This document shows, piece after piece, positions 22,277-31,863 of a stretch of 64,000 nucleotides of DNA. Positions within the stretch are counted from its first letter, which is position 1. Each line of letters begins with the position of its first letter. The notes below the pieces were generated by a model. That model was not told where the DNA came from, ran no database searches, and saw only the letters and a program-made list of their open reading frames with translations. Source of the DNA: Vibrio tasmaniensis (GTDB taxonomy: Bacteria > Pseudomonadota > Gammaproteobacteria > Enterobacterales > Vibrionaceae). Both the position numbers and the translations under genes were made by a program. Where the stretch lies: contig NZ_AP025510.1 in assembly GCF_024347635.1 (NCBI RefSeq), positions 62,001 through 126,000 on the forward strand, in the 5' to 3' direction.

Positions 22277-22304
22277 GAAAGCCTAGTCTTACGACTAGGC
22301 TTTC
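22277..22304 (+). terminator. Terminator of the rRNA array
   Basis: A perfect 12-bp stem, GAAAGCCTAGTC / GACTAGGCTTTC, with a TTAC loop, 7 bases after tRNA-Asp. The T run is interrupted (TTTCGTCGTTTC). Confidence 0.75.
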
Positions 22305-22407
22305 GTCGTTTCTGGCGTATGAGTTTTAACTCTTGGTTACGACTTCCGTAAAGGTTGTTTATGGCCAGTAACCCACGATCAACCATTGATTATACCAATC
22401 CGGAAAA

Positions 22408-22977
22408 TTAACTGATCAGGTTTATCCAATCCCTTCTGCTCATTTTTGTGACACGATCTTTGCACTCAAGAAATTCATTCCAAGCGCGACAAACCTTGGA
22501 AACAATGTCGTTATAATCAGTGAAACTTTGATTCGCTAGATAATGTTGTCGCAACCAACTCCAAACTTGCTCTATAGGGTTAAGCTCTGGCGAGTAGGGA
22601 GGAAGCTTAATAGTACTGACGTTATTAAACTCTCTCGCAATATCATCGGTATGCCAGCCTGCACCATCCATTATAACGACAGCATGACGTCCTTTTTCAG
22701 TAGCTTTAGATATCTGCTCTAAGTGATTTGTCATTATGTCCTTGTTAACCCAAGGAACCACTATGGCTTCGCCAATTCCTCTTTCAGGGCATACCGAACC
22801 AAACAAATAAGCGTATTCAAATTGCTGTTGTTTTACCACGCGAGGCCTCGTTCCACGAGTCGCCCAAAGACGTGTCGTTGTGTTCTGTTGGCCAAACCTA
22901 GCTTCGTCTTGAAACCAGACATCAACACTCTCTAGCCCAATATGGCCGGGGATCTTAAGGATCGTTTCTATTTTGAA
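22408..22977 (-). CDS. IS630-family transposase, catalytic part (OrfB, frame-shifted)
   Basis: Open frame from just after the A7 run, with no strong start of its own; the first plausible independent start is a GTG at 22839, inside the catalytic domain. It reads FKIETILKIPGHIGLE, then DVWFQDEARFGQ (first Asp), VVIMDGAGWHTD (second Asp) and LPPYSPELNPIEQVW (Glu), so the DDE triad is complete. The stop codon lies inside the left inverted repeat. The product is probably only active as an OrfA-OrfB fusion (inference). Confidence 0.8.
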   Translation of the reverse strand, partial: FKIETILKIPGHIGLESVDVWFQDEARFGQQNTTTRLWATRGTRPRVVKQQQFEYAYLFGSVCPERGIGEAIVVPWVNKDIMTNHLEQISKATEKGRHAVVIMDGAGWHTDDIAREFNNVSTIKLPPYSPELNPIEQVWSWLRQHYLANQSFTDYNDIVSKVCRAWNEFLECKDRVTKMSRRDWINLIS

Positions 22978-23443
22978 TTTTTTTAAAATCGTCTTGGATT
23001 TGCTGTGATTGTTTAGGGTGTTTGGAGCGAGAAGTTATCCAAGAGAAGCCCATGTGGTCGAGGAGATAATAGATAGAATTAGGGTGGTAGTATTTATCAA
23101 AGTTTTTCACGATGTAGTCATGTATATCGCTCCCGACAAGGCGCCCGCCTGAAGGGGACTCTGCTTCTTTCTTAATGAATGCACTGAGTTGTTTTCGTTG
23201 TTCTGCATTGAGGTATGCAGGTCTGCCTGTGCGAGGTTTTTCTTGAAGCCCTTCCAATCCTTCTTCAAGAAATACTTGAACCCATTTGTTTACACTAGTT
23301 CGACTGACTTTAAGGTATTTGGCAATTTGAGTGCGCGAGTGACCTTCTTTGAAGTGGGCAAGTGCTAGCAAGCGAACCTTCATTTGAATGGTTTTTTGTT
23401 GGCTTGCTAGCTTTTTAAAATCAGTATTATTAAGGCTATCCAT
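22955..23443 (-). CDS. IS630-family transposase, N-terminal part (OrfA)
   Basis: 162-aa reading frame. Residues about 20-75 form a helix-turn-helix (HSRTQIAKYLKVSRTSVNKWV) and a second winged-helix region follows with the family sequence RTGRPAYL. The frame runs past an A7 stretch (positions 22978-22984) into sequence that no longer fits the family and stops at 22955. Removing one A, or a +1 shift there, joins it to the catalytic part. Either programmed slippage or a disabling indel is possible. Confidence 0.85.
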   Translation of the reverse strand: MDSLNNTDFKKLASQQKTIQMKVRLLALAHFKEGHSRTQIAKYLKVSRTSVNKWVQVFLEEGLEGLQEKPRTGRPAYLNAEQRKQLSAFIKKEAESPSGGRLVGSDIHDYIVKNFDKYYHPNSIYYLLDHMGFSWITSRSKHPKQSQQIQDDFKKIQNRNDP

Positions 23444-23505
23444 GGCGATTTTCTGTAAGAGTTCGACGGCCTTAATTAGATCATATTTTTACTTTAATTG
23501 GTATA

Positions 23506-24229
23506 AGCTCTACATTAAGCGCACTCTGTGTAATGACTAAGTCTCGCTTTAAACTGGGAGGCTTTGTTGTATCGCAGCATTGGTTTCATCTAGAGTTTTA
23601 AGTCCGCTGCTATACACACCTTTCTTTAGGCTTGAATCAATAGATTAGTTACGAAGATTGAGCGTGCGTAAAAGATCCATCGCGTTGAGGCGTATTGCTG
23701 GGATGTGGGTTTTTCACCTAGTAATTACAATAGCTAAGCCCACTCTAATATCGATCTCACTTCGATTAAGTGATAACTACCACCGCGAAACGTTTTCTCT
23801 TTCTTCGCTACAACCCTCCAGCTACCTGTTCCTCATTCCTCAATAACTTATACATAGGTTTCAGCCAACTCTAATGGCTTCTACCGTGCTTTTTTCATAA
23901 TTGACTAAGCTATCTACGCATTGACCTAAAGTGTCTCCCTGTGCTTTTTGGGAGACCTTGTGAGTGATTTCATGGTGATTTAACTTTGCGACTTAAAATC
24001 AGTACTTATAGAGCGTTAATGATATTTGAAAGGCAATGAGCAATATGTATTCGTTGTAGGTAGTTAAGAGCTAGGTAGGTTTAATTAGGAATGGACTGTT
24101 ATGTTGATGAAGCTTCGATCAACTTAGGTTGGAGGATTTGAAGGCTATTAGAAGGATGACTATTGTTCTTTCTCCTAAGTGTTTTGACTATCGGTACTTC
24201 GGAAGTTATCTAGGGCAAACTGCAGACAT
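23506..24229 (+). other. Intergenic region between the IS element and hemY, no convincing gene
   Basis: 724 bases. A 62-codon TTG-started frame at 23658-23846 has no Shine-Dalgarno and no recognisable domain. A GTCTCCC/GGGAGAC hairpin with a 10-base loop lies at 23933-23956 without a T tract. The rest shows no RNA gene or repeat that I can identify. Confidence 0.6.
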
Positions 24230-24256
24230 AAAAAAGCCGATGCTTAGCATCGGCTT
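24230..24256 (-). terminator. Terminator of the hem operon
   Basis: AAGCCGATGC/GCATCGGCTT stem with a 3-base loop; on the minus strand it is followed by T6. It lies 19 bases past the hemY stop. Confidence 0.85.
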
Positions 24257-24274
24257 CATTTTAGATGTACTAAA

Positions 24275-25456
24275 TTAAGCTGGTTGAACTAGAGCGAGTG
24301 CCTTACGGGAAACTTCATGAGCTGCTTTGGTCAGGTTCTGCTTCTCTAGCGCATCAGATAGGTATCCGTAATCTGAAACATTAGAGCGAAGTGCTAGTGC
24401 TTTCTCGAAGTGGGTTTGTGCTTCTGCCCACTTCTGTTCTCTTAGGTAGAACTGAGCCAATGCGCTGTGTGCTTCGGCATTGCCACAATCTTTACTGATG
24501 GCGCGCTCTAGCATCACAACGACTGGGTGGTGATCGGCAAGGTTAAGCTCTGGAAGCAACATGTAGAGCTCATTTGAACCACTCTTCGCAATGTTCTCTT
24601 TGATCACTGTGAAGGCTTCTGAGTCAGCTTTACGAGCGATCAGTTGCTTCACAAAGCAGGAAACAAGGTGAGAGCTTTGTTTCTGTTTTCTTGAAAGCTT
24701 GTTCCAATGGCTGATTAAACCTTCGCTACCTTGCTGCTGTGCGACATCGTGAAGTAAGCCACATTGTGCTTTCTGTTCCAACTCAACTTGCTCTTCAGCT
24801 GTAAGAAGCTTGTTCTTAGCCAACTTAGGCGTTAGCTCTAACAATGGCTGCCACAACTTAAGCTGCATGTAAGTGGCTTTTAGCAGGCCAAGTACAGCAG
24901 TGTTATTCGGGTACGAACCTTTCAATGTTGAAAGTGTATCGAAAGCCGCTTCGTAGTTCGACTCACTGATCTGTTGTTTTGCTTTAGTTAGCTCAACGGC
25001 CAGTAGAGAGTCCTCTTGTTGGCTAGCAAGCTCGATGTACTTATCACGCTCACTCGTATTACCTTGCTCGTGCGCCGCTTGAGAAGCGACTAAATAACAA
25101 AGTAGAGGCATGTCGTGATGGTTAGCCCAACGAGTTACTTTCTTCTCAGCGCCTTTCCAGTCACCTTCAAGAAGCTTGATGATGCCTTCATTTGTATAAC
25201 GACGAGAGCGTTTCAGTTTACGAACACTGAACCAGTTCCAAGTAGTTGAGCTTGCGTACATAAGCTTTTTAAATAGGTACTCTAAGCCGAATAGAGCCGC
25301 TAGAAGAGCAATGACAAAAATAACCAGTGTTGTCACGCTCATTTCAATGGTCTTATTTGCTATCGAGATCAGGACATAACCTTGTTGACCTGAGAACTGA
25401 GTTCCAACAATTAACCCAGCACCTAGAACGAGAAAAAGAAAAATCCAACGAATCAT
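24275..25456 (-). CDS. hemY: HemY, inner-membrane heme biosynthesis-associated TPR protein
   Basis: 393-aa protein with two N-terminal transmembrane segments (about residues 3-22 and 40-62) and a long TPR-like helical region to the C-terminus (for example AHSALAQFYLREQKWAEAQTHFEKAL). This is the proteobacterial HemY_N family, unrelated to the HemY oxidase of Bacillus; its biochemical role is not settled. The ATG overlaps the hemX stop by one base (TAATG), and it is the last gene of hemCDXY before the terminator. Confidence 0.93.
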   Translation of the reverse strand: MIRWIFLFLVLGAGLIVGTQFSGQQGYVLISIANKTIEMSVTTLVIFVIALLAALFGLEYLFKKLMYASSTTWNWFSVRKLKRSRRYTNEGIIKLLEGDWKGAEKKVTRWANHHDMPLLCYLVASQAAHEQGNTSERDKYIELASQQEDSLLAVELTKAKQQISESNYEAAFDTLSTLKGSYPNNTAVLGLLKATYMQLKLWQPLLELTPKLAKNKLLTAEEQVELEQKAQCGLLHDVAQQQGSEGLISHWNKLSRKQKQSSHLVSCFVKQLIARKADSEAFTVIKENIAKSGSNELYMLLPELNLADHHPVVVMLERAISKDCGNAEAHSALAQFYLREQKWAEAQTHFEKALALRSNVSDYGYLSDALEKQNLTKAAHEVSRKALALVQPA

Positions 25457-26682
25457 TATTTCTCCTCCGTGGTCATAACGGTGACTTCACGACGTAGGCG
25501 CTCACGTATCACATCTGACAACTCATTTTGAGACTCAAGTTTTACAGGGTATTTCACAGAGATGTTTTGTTCACTTAACTGTTTAACCGCTTTCTCAAAT
25601 TCAATCACTGAGTTGTTATCTTGGTTTAGGTACGCTTTCGACCACTCGTTAGCGGTATTAAGTGCTGCACTGTAGATATCACCTTGCTCTTTGTAGACAG
25701 CGCGAATTGCGGTCTCTAATTTGCCCTTGATATTCTCACGTAGGTAGAAGTGTTGCTCGGGAGAGAGTAGAGGGATGACTTCACCATCACGACTGCGGAA
25801 GGTGATGAAGTTTTCTGAGAAGTCTTTCATCGACGTCATCAGGTTGTTCTGCCAATCATTAATATCTTTCGATACCGCTTTTTTCTCAACAACTGCAGCT
25901 TCTGGAAGAATTGCATTGGCAAGCGGTAGCGTATCGACTTGCTGTTGTAGGCTTGTGATGCGTAGAACTAAGCCATCGCGGTCGATAAGAGGAATAGTGC
26001 GAAGCTTAGTAATATCATTGGTCATTGATTGGCGCAGTGATACCAAGCTTGGGTCATTTAGTGCTGCGATACGTTGATCGGCGCTTTCCATTAGTTTGGT
26101 TGCGCTAACGGCATCATGCTCAAGGAACAGTTTACGGCCTGCTAGTTTTACTAGGTAATCGGCTTCAGCAAGCAACCAGTCATTCGGTCGACGGCCTTTA
26201 ACGTCAGCTACTGCTAACTGCAGGCTTTGAATACTTTTTTGTTGCTGGGATTGTACGACCTGAGTTTTCTCCACTGCGTGAGAAGCTTCTTGGATAGTCT
26301 CTTGCTTGATGGTTTGCAGGTCTTTATTTACTGCAGATTGGGTATTTTGCAGTTGTGTTTGAAGAGCCGAGATTTGAGCCGAGTACTCAGCGTTCTTTTG
26401 CTGCATTTGAAATGCGATACCGCCACTGAAAATAATAGAAATAGCGATCGCAATAGCGCCTAGTTTGACACCGCGCTTACCTTGCTTTTCTGCTTTCTCA
26501 ATTTGCTCTTTATGTTCTGCTTGAGGTTGATCACTTTGAGCAGTATTTGACGCAGAGGCATCAAGTTTTTGTTCAGGTTGTTTCGTCTCTGTAGATTCAG
26601 CATTTTCGTTTTCAACAACTACTGGCTGAGTGTCTTGTTTCTTTTCAGGTTCAATATGCTCATTATTTTTTTTGCTTGTCAT
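25456..26682 (-). CDS. hemX: HemX, membrane-anchored coiled-coil protein
   Basis: 408 aa. The first about 70 residues are polar and rich in Glu, Gln and Lys, followed by one transmembrane segment (about 73-92) and a coiled coil (about 98-150), with the conserved HemX domain after it. Databases often label it uroporphyrinogen-III C-methyltransferase, but no SAM-binding motif is seen, so I would not use that name. It begins 19 bases after hemD and overlaps hemY by one base. A scaffold role in heme synthesis is inference. Confidence 0.92.
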   Translation of the reverse strand: MTSKKNNEHIEPEKKQDTQPVVVENENAESTETKQPEQKLDASASNTAQSDQPQAEHKEQIEKAEKQGKRGVKLGAIAIAISIIFSGGIAFQMQQKNAEYSAQISALQTQLQNTQSAVNKDLQTIKQETIQEASHAVEKTQVVQSQQQKSIQSLQLAVADVKGRRPNDWLLAEADYLVKLAGRKLFLEHDAVSATKLMESADQRIAALNDPSLVSLRQSMTNDITKLRTIPLIDRDGLVLRITSLQQQVDTLPLANAILPEAAVVEKKAVSKDINDWQNNLMTSMKDFSENFITFRSRDGEVIPLLSPEQHFYLRENIKGKLETAIRAVYKEQGDIYSAALNTANEWSKAYLNQDNNSVIEFEKAVKQLSEQNISVKYPVKLESQNELSDVIRERLRREVTVMTTEEK

Positions 26683-26701
26683 GCTTATTTCCTGTTTCTA
26701 G

Positions 26702-27430
26702 CTAGGGCCGGAGAGCAGCCAGTAATATTTGGTTCGTAGCACTGTGAGTATTGGTCACGTTCGAGAAGCCGAGTTGTTGTGCTCGTTCTACTATGCGCTG
26801 GCTTGGGACAAATAGATGTCTTGTTGAAAGCCAAGCCAAATACTCATCAGGGGTAATTGAGCAGAGATACTCCAATTGTTCCTGACTAGTGATGACAATT
26901 TTGGACGTTTTATTGTTTACCCATGTTTGATAGGTATTGTGGTCGCTAATAGGAATATATTCTCTACGGTAGGTCTCACAATAAGAGACTTGTGCACCCC
27001 TATTAAGTAAAGAATCTCGAATGAGCTCACGTCCACCATTTCCACGCAGTATCAAAATGGATTTATTATCTACGCCATTAAGTTCAGTAAGTTTGAGAAG
27101 ATGTTCACTATCACTCACTTGAGGATAGTTTACTTTTTGTTTACAGGCTTTGCTTAAAACGTGCGCAGTTTTTTGACCAACGCCAAGATAAAGCGGCGAA
27201 ATTGGCCAAATGGATGAGGTTTTTGAAAGGATGTTTTGAGCTGCGGTCACGGCGTGGTGACTGACTGCAATAATGATATCGCTGTTATTAAGCTTGGTGC
27301 TTAAATCCGATGAGTTTGGATTATCAACGATACGAATCAGCGGATGATGGATTGCTTGAATTCCTTCATCCGCTAGTTGTTGGCAAAGCGATTGTCCCTC
27401 TAGGCCGGGACGAGTCACCAACACAGTCAT
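26702..27430 (-). CDS. hemD: Uroporphyrinogen-III synthase HemD
   Basis: Closes hydroxymethylbilane to uroporphyrinogen III with inversion of ring D. 242 aa, normal for the family; sequence is weakly conserved as usual but shows the N-terminal VLVTRPGLEGQSL, SHHAVTAA and the C-terminal VTNTHSATNQILLAAL. It starts two bases after the hemC stop, so the two consecutive enzymes are translationally linked. Soluble and cytoplasmic. Confidence 0.94.
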   Translation of the reverse strand: MTVLVTRPGLEGQSLCQQLADEGIQAIHHPLIRIVDNPNSSDLSTKLNNSDIIIAVSHHAVTAAQNILSKTSSIWPISPLYLGVGQKTAHVLSKACKQKVNYPQVSDSEHLLKLTELNGVDNKSILILRGNGGRELIRDSLLNRGAQVSYCETYRREYIPISDHNTYQTWVNNKTSKIVITSQEQLEYLCSITPDEYLAWLSTRHLFVPSQRIVERAQQLGFSNVTNTHSATNQILLAALRP

Positions 27431-27432
27431 GA

Positions 27433-28371
27433 TTATTCTTGGTCAGCGTAAAGCTTGGTTAAGATTTCTCTTGCACCATCATCCAGCAATTGATTTGCCA
27501 GAGTCACGCCAAGTGCTTCTGCATCTTTGCGAAGGCCAGAGATCTCACCACGAACCATCTTAGAACCGTCCGGTTCACCAACTAATGCACGTAGCCAGAT
27601 GTTGTCGCCATCTAATAGTGAATAGCTACCGATAGGCACCTGGCAACCGCCTTCCAGAGTAAGGTTCATAGCACGCTCGCAAAGTACGCGATCAGCTGTG
27701 TCTTTGTGATTCAGCGGCTCAAGAAGCTTGATTAGACGTTCATCATCTAGACGACACTCAATACCAACAGCGCCTTGCCCTACAGCAGGTAGAGACTGTT
27801 CTGGTTCGATAAAGCTGCGGATGCGTTCTTCCAGTTCTAGACGCTTAAGGCCGGCAGCAGCGAGTACGATCGCATCGTATTGACCATCATCGAGTTTACC
27901 TAAACGAGTACCAACGTTGCCGCGCAGCTCCTTGATGATTAAATCTGGGCGGTATTCTAGCAACTGACATTGACGACGTAGGCTACATGTACCTACGACA
28001 GCACCTTGTGGTAATTCATCGATGTTGTTGTATGTATTTGAAACGAAAGCATCACGAGGATCTTCGCGCTCACAAATAGTTACTAGACCTAGACCTTCAG
28101 GGAAGTCGACCGGTACGTCTTTCATTGAGTGAACCGCTAGGTCAGCACGACCTTCTAGCATTGCTACTTCAAGTTCTTTAACGAATAGCCCTTTACCGCC
28201 TACTTTAGCAAGTGGCGTGTCTAGGATGATGTCACCTTTGGTCACCATAGTTACCAACTCAACCTCTAAACCAGGGTGAGCAGCTTGCAGTGCATCCCTT
28301 ACAAAGTATGCCTGCCAAAGGGCAAGAGGGCTTTTTCTGGTCGCGATACGGATTGGTGCTGAATTTGTCAT
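27433..28371 (-). CDS. hemC: Hydroxymethylbilane synthase HemC (porphobilinogen deaminase)
   Basis: Joins four porphobilinogen units into hydroxymethylbilane. I place the start at 28371 ([20 protein letters not shown]), giving 312 aa as in the family; the frame is open to 28413 but the extra 14 residues do not match. Cys243 in EGGCQVPIG is the dipyrromethane cofactor attachment site, and HSMKDVP and LRGNVGTR are the usual substrate and cofactor-binding segments. First gene of hemCDXY, divergent from cyaA as in E. coli. Confidence 0.97.
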
Positions 28372-28490
28372 GGTGTTTCCGATATAGGTTCTGTAATAGG
28401 CTAATCCTACCATTGTGAGGCGAAAATTCTTACTGTTTGATCATTCGATACTTTGATAGCAGGGGGAATTTCATGAGTTCACCAAAATAG

Positions 28491-28508
28491 TGTGATTGGT
28501 ATCTCATT
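28491..28508 (+). promoter_or_regulatory. CRP-like binding site between hemC and cyaA
   Basis: TGTGA-TTGGTA-TCTCA matches the CRP core TGTGA-N6-TCACA at nine of ten positions. It lies 225 bases upstream of cyaA in a 344-base divergent intergenic region that otherwise holds no gene. In E. coli CRP represses cyaA; the same feedback here is inference. Confidence 0.5.
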
Positions 28509-28715
28509 TGAAACATGGGCTATTATTAGAAATAGTCAATAAAGAGGACACTACGGCGCCGCGAGTTTTACTTTCAGTCATCAAGGGATTCGTAAGTATG
28601 ACGGCGTCCTTTGCTTTACCGATAAGGGTAAAAGTGTTAAATTGATCACGTTTTGTTGCTGCTTTCGTTCAGTAACTAAACAGAAGTACACTTAATCTCA
28701 AACCAAGGACTTACC

Positions 28716-31244
28716 TTGCAGGCTTACACTCAAACTTTGATTCAACGATTAGACAATCTAAATCAGCAGCGCATTGATCGTGCGTTGGCGTTGATGAATG
28801 TGCAGGGCCAGCGAGTTTTTAACCTTATCCCCGCGCTGCTTCACTTCAATCACCCTATGATGCCTGGTTATTATGACCAACAAGTTCCTTTTGGAATTCG
28901 TAGCTTCACGCTTAATGAATTCCAAAAGCAATTTGTCTCTGATACTGAATTAACTCTGGGCGGAAAACTTACCGAGGCCGCTGAACCAGCAATCTTGGGT
29001 TTGTACACCATGGGCAGTACTTCGTCTATTGGTCAAAGTACCTCAAGTGATCTTGATATCTGGGTGTGTGTATCTCCAGATATGGATGGCGCATCTCGCG
29101 ATAGCCTGACCAATAAATGTCTGCTTATTACTGATTGGGCTGAAACCTTAGGGGTTGAAGCGAACTTCTTTTTGATGGATGAAGAGCGTTTCCGCTCGAA
29201 TCATTCTGAAGAGATGACCGGTGATAACTGTGGTTCTTCACAGCACTTACTACTGCTTGATGAGTTCTATCGCTCAGCCGTGCGTTTGGCTGGCCAGCGT
29301 TTGTTGTGGCAAATCATTCCGCCAGAAATGGAGGAGTGTTACGACGAGTATGTCCAAGGTTTATGTAATGATGGTTATCTTGATTGCTCGCAGTGGATCG
29401 ATTTCGGCAAGCTGAACAGTATTCCTGCCGAAGAGTACTTTGGTTCAAATCTATGGCAGCTCTATAAGAGTATCGACTCACCGTATAAATCGGTATTGAA
29501 GGCGATCCTGTTAGAAGCGTATTCATGGGAATACCCAAACACCCAGCTGCTTAGTATTGATACCAAGCGTCGTTTCTTTGCAGATGAACCTGATCTGTAT
29601 GGCATGGATAGCTACTATCTGATGCTTGAGAAGGTAACGCGCTACCTAGAACGTATTAATGACCACACTCGATTGGATTTGGTGAGACGCTGTTTCTATC
29701 TTAAGACCCATGAGAAATTGTCACGAGATGCGGGTAATGGTTCTGTCGCATGGCGCCGTGAAGCCTTAACCGAGATGACTAAGTCTTGGAATTGGGGACA
29801 TGAAACCATTGTTGAGCTCGACAACCGCCGTAACTGGAAGGTTGAACAGGTTAAGGTGGTGCACCATGCACTGCTTGATGCCTTGATGCTGAGCTACCGT
29901 AACCTGATTCAATTTGCGCGTCGTAACGACATCACTTCAGCAATCAGCCCACAAGATATCAGTATCTTGGCTCGTAAGCTTTATGCTGCGTTTGAGGTGT
30001 TACCAGGCAAAGTGACGCTATTGAATCCACAAATATCTCCGGATCTTCATGAGCCAGACTTGAGTTTTATCGAAGTTTGTCAGGGCCAGTCGAACAAGGC
30101 TGGTTGGTATTTGTATAAGCAGCCGCTGGTAGCACATCGCATTCTTGGTCAGCCTTCTCTTGAGCACCATGAGTATTTGAGTAAGTTGGTTGCTTGGTCG
30201 TTCTTTAATGGCCTGATTACGGAGTCGACGCGTTTGCACTCTGTGGTGCGTGATGCTCATATTGACATTGATAAATTTTATCAAATGGTGAGCGACCTCC
30301 GTAATACGTTTTCTTTGCGTAAGCGACGTCCTAGTATGCAAGCGCTCGCGAGCCCGTGTGAGATTAGCCAACTGGCGATGTTCATCAACTTTGAAAATGA
30401 CCCGACTTCCGAGTTAAGTGGTCGAGAGTTAAAAGTTGATCTCAAAAATGCGGATATCTTCAGTTTTGGTGAAGAAGGTAAAAGCTTAGTCGGCAGTGTT
30501 GATTTAGTTTACCGCAACTCTTGGCACGAAGTTCGTACACTTCATTTCCAAGGCGAAACCGCGATGTTGGACGCGTTGAAGACAGTACTGGGTAAAATGC
30601 ACCAGGATGCGTTGCCGCCAGAGTCGGTCGATGTGTTCTGTTACAGCAAAAACCTACGCGGTGTGATGCGTAATATGGTGTATCAACTGCTTGCTGAGTG
30701 TATCGACTTGCGATTAAAACCGATTGAACCAGAGAAGCGTCGCCGTTTTAAAGCTATTCGCTTAGCTAATAAGATGTTTGGTCTATTCTTCGAACGTCGC
30801 GGTGTATCGGTACAGATGCTAGAAAACTCGGTCGATTTCTATCGCAGTATCTCAACGAATAAGTTGAAGGGTTCTCCTTTACTGATGCTTGATAAAGAAC
30901 AGGAGTATCAGCTGCCTGAGGTGGTTGATGGTTTTGCGAGTGAAGGCTTAATCCAGTTTTTCTTCGAAGATACTGACAAAGGTTTCAATATTTATGTATT
31001 GGACGAGTCGAATCAGGTTGAGGTGTATCATCAGTACAGCGGTGAAAAAGATGAGATGATCGCGAGCGTGAATTCTTTCTACACTTCAGTAAAAGATGAG
31101 TCGAAGGTGTCATCTAAGTTGATTAACTTTAATTTACCTCAGTACTACCAAATTGTTCATCCTGAAGAAGGCAACTCTTATGTGGTGCCATATCGTAACG
31201 ATGCGACTTTAGCTTCTCGGAGCTCAAAGATAGTCAATATCTAG
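28716..31244 (+). CDS. cyaA: Class I adenylate cyclase CyaA
   Basis: Makes cAMP from ATP for CRP signalling. 842 aa, close to the 848 of E. coli. The start is TTG preceded by CAAGGA; E. coli cyaA also begins with UUG, which limits expression. The catalytic nucleotidyltransferase signature GSTSSIGQSTSSDLDIW is at residues 100-116 with Asp112 and Asp114; the C-terminal half is the regulatory region of the class. Transcribed divergently from hemC and ends at a bidirectional terminator facing cyaY. Confidence 0.97.
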   Translation: MQAYTQTLIQRLDNLNQQRIDRALALMNVQGQRVFNLIPALLHFNHPMMPGYYDQQVPFGIRSFTLNEFQKQFVSDTELTLGGKLTEAAEPAILGLYTMGSTSSIGQSTSSDLDIWVCVSPDMDGASRDSLTNKCLLITDWAETLGVEANFFLMDEERFRSNHSEEMTGDNCGSSQHLLLLDEFYRSAVRLAGQRLLWQIIPPEMEECYDEYVQGLCNDGYLDCSQWIDFGKLNSIPAEEYFGSNLWQLYKSIDSPYKSVLKAILLEAYSWEYPNTQLLSIDTKRRFFADEPDLYGMDSYYLMLEKVTRYLERINDHTRLDLVRRCFYLKTHEKLSRDAGNGSVAWRREALTEMTKSWNWGHETIVELDNRRNWKVEQVKVVHHALLDALMLSYRNLIQFARRNDITSAISPQDISILARKLYAAFEVLPGKVTLLNPQISPDLHEPDLSFIEVCQGQSNKAGWYLYKQPLVAHRILGQPSLEHHEYLSKLVAWSFFNGLITESTRLHSVVRDAHIDIDKFYQMVSDLRNTFSLRKRRPSMQALASPCEISQLAMFINFENDPTSELSGRELKVDLKNADIFSFGEEGKSLVGSVDLVYRNSWHEVRTLHFQGETAMLDALKTVLGKMHQDALPPESVDVFCYSKNLRGVMRNMVYQLLAECIDLRLKPIEPEKRRRFKAIRLANKMFGLFFERRGVSVQMLENSVDFYRSISTNKLKGSPLLMLDKEQEYQLPEVVDGFASEGLIQFFFEDTDKGFNIYVLDESNQVEVYHQYSGEKDEMIASVNSFYTSVKDESKVSSKLINFNLPQYYQIVHPEEGNSYVVPYRNDATLASRSSKIVNI

Positions 31245-31267
31245 TCTTACTAAGATTGATTGATATT

Positions 31268-31297
31268 AAAAAAGGAGTGATTGATTCACTCCTTTTT
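31268..31297. terminator. Bidirectional terminator between cyaA and cyaY
   Basis: AAAAAGGAGTGA/TCACTCCTTTTT with a short loop, T runs on both strands, between two convergent genes. Confidence 0.85.
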
Positions 31298-31315
31298 AGT
31301 TTTGCTTACAAATGA

Positions 31316-31630
31316 TTAGACCCAATTAATCTCTTCATCTGCGTGCTTTTCGCATTCTTCTTTGACCATCTCAAACAACTCCATGCCCGTCTTTGAACAT
31401 GTCCACTTGTCGTCAACCAACTTGAAGTGAAAGCCGCCTGATTTAGAGGCTAACCAGATCTCACGCATTGGTTCTTGGCGATTGATGATAATTTGGCTGC
31501 GGTTTTCAAACTCTAACGTCATCACGTTACCAGTCACTTCGTAATCAATATCTGCCTCTGATTCATCGATTGCTTCTTCGATGTTTTGCATCTGTATATC
31601 GACCAACTTATGAAATTCAGTCTCGTTCAT
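31316..31630 (-). CDS. cyaY: Frataxin-like iron-sulfur protein CyaY
   Basis: 104-aa bacterial frataxin; binds iron and modulates cysteine desulfurase IscS in Fe-S cluster assembly. The acidic first helix (EEAIDESEADIDYE), the central beta-sheet signature with WLASKSGGFHF, and the C-terminal helix are all present. Single gene between convergent cyaA and divergent lptM, the same arrangement as in E. coli. Confidence 0.95.
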   Translation of the reverse strand: MNETEFHKLVDIQMQNIEEAIDESEADIDYEVTGNVMTLEFENRSQIIINRQEPMREIWLASKSGGFHFKLVDDKWTCSKTGMELFEMVKEECEKHADEEINWV

Positions 31631-31705
31631 CCTTTCTATCCTATTGCTTTTCCTGAGTGTGGTGCGATTATAGGGGGCATTGAGTTAATAATCACGATGT
31701 GCAAA

Positions 31706-31822
31706 ATGAAAAAACTAATTACCGCTCTGTTTATGGTGTCCGTTATTGGACTTTCTGGTTGTGGTCAAACGGGTCCTTTGTATGATCCTGATGAAGTTCA
31801 ACAGACCGAACAATCACAATAA
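31706..31822 (+). CDS. lptM: LptM (YifL) small lipoprotein
   Basis: A 38-aa prelipoprotein: MKKLITALFMVSVIGLSGC is a signal peptide with lipobox LSGC (lipidated Cys19), followed by GQTGPLYDPDE, the conserved segment of the YifL/LptM family that helps mature the LptD-LptE outer-membrane complex. The frame is open from 31586, but that part lies across the cyaY start, so I use the ATG at 31706; an ATG at 31697 adding MCK is the alternative. First gene ahead of lysA-dapF. Confidence 0.88.
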   Translation: MKKLITALFMVSVIGLSGCGQTGPLYDPDEVQQTEQSQ

Positions 31823-31863
31823 GTGAAACACGCAGAAATCGTTATTTATAAGGGATAAGAACT

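Larger units (their letters stand above)
22391..23505 (-). mobile_element. IS630-family insertion sequence, about 1.1 kb
   Basis: Bounded by TATACCAAT at 22391 and ATTGGTATA ending at 23505. The outer TA at each side fits the TA target duplication of IS630/Tc1-mariner elements, leaving an element of about 1111 bp. The 27-base ends agree over the first nine bases and again at TGATC. It encodes a two-frame transposase on the minus strand and sits between the rRNA terminator and the hem operon. Confidence 0.85.

Noticed and set aside
23658..23846. 62-aa TTG-started frame after the IS element
   Set aside because: No Shine-Dalgarno, no domain, and a composition typical of chance frames.
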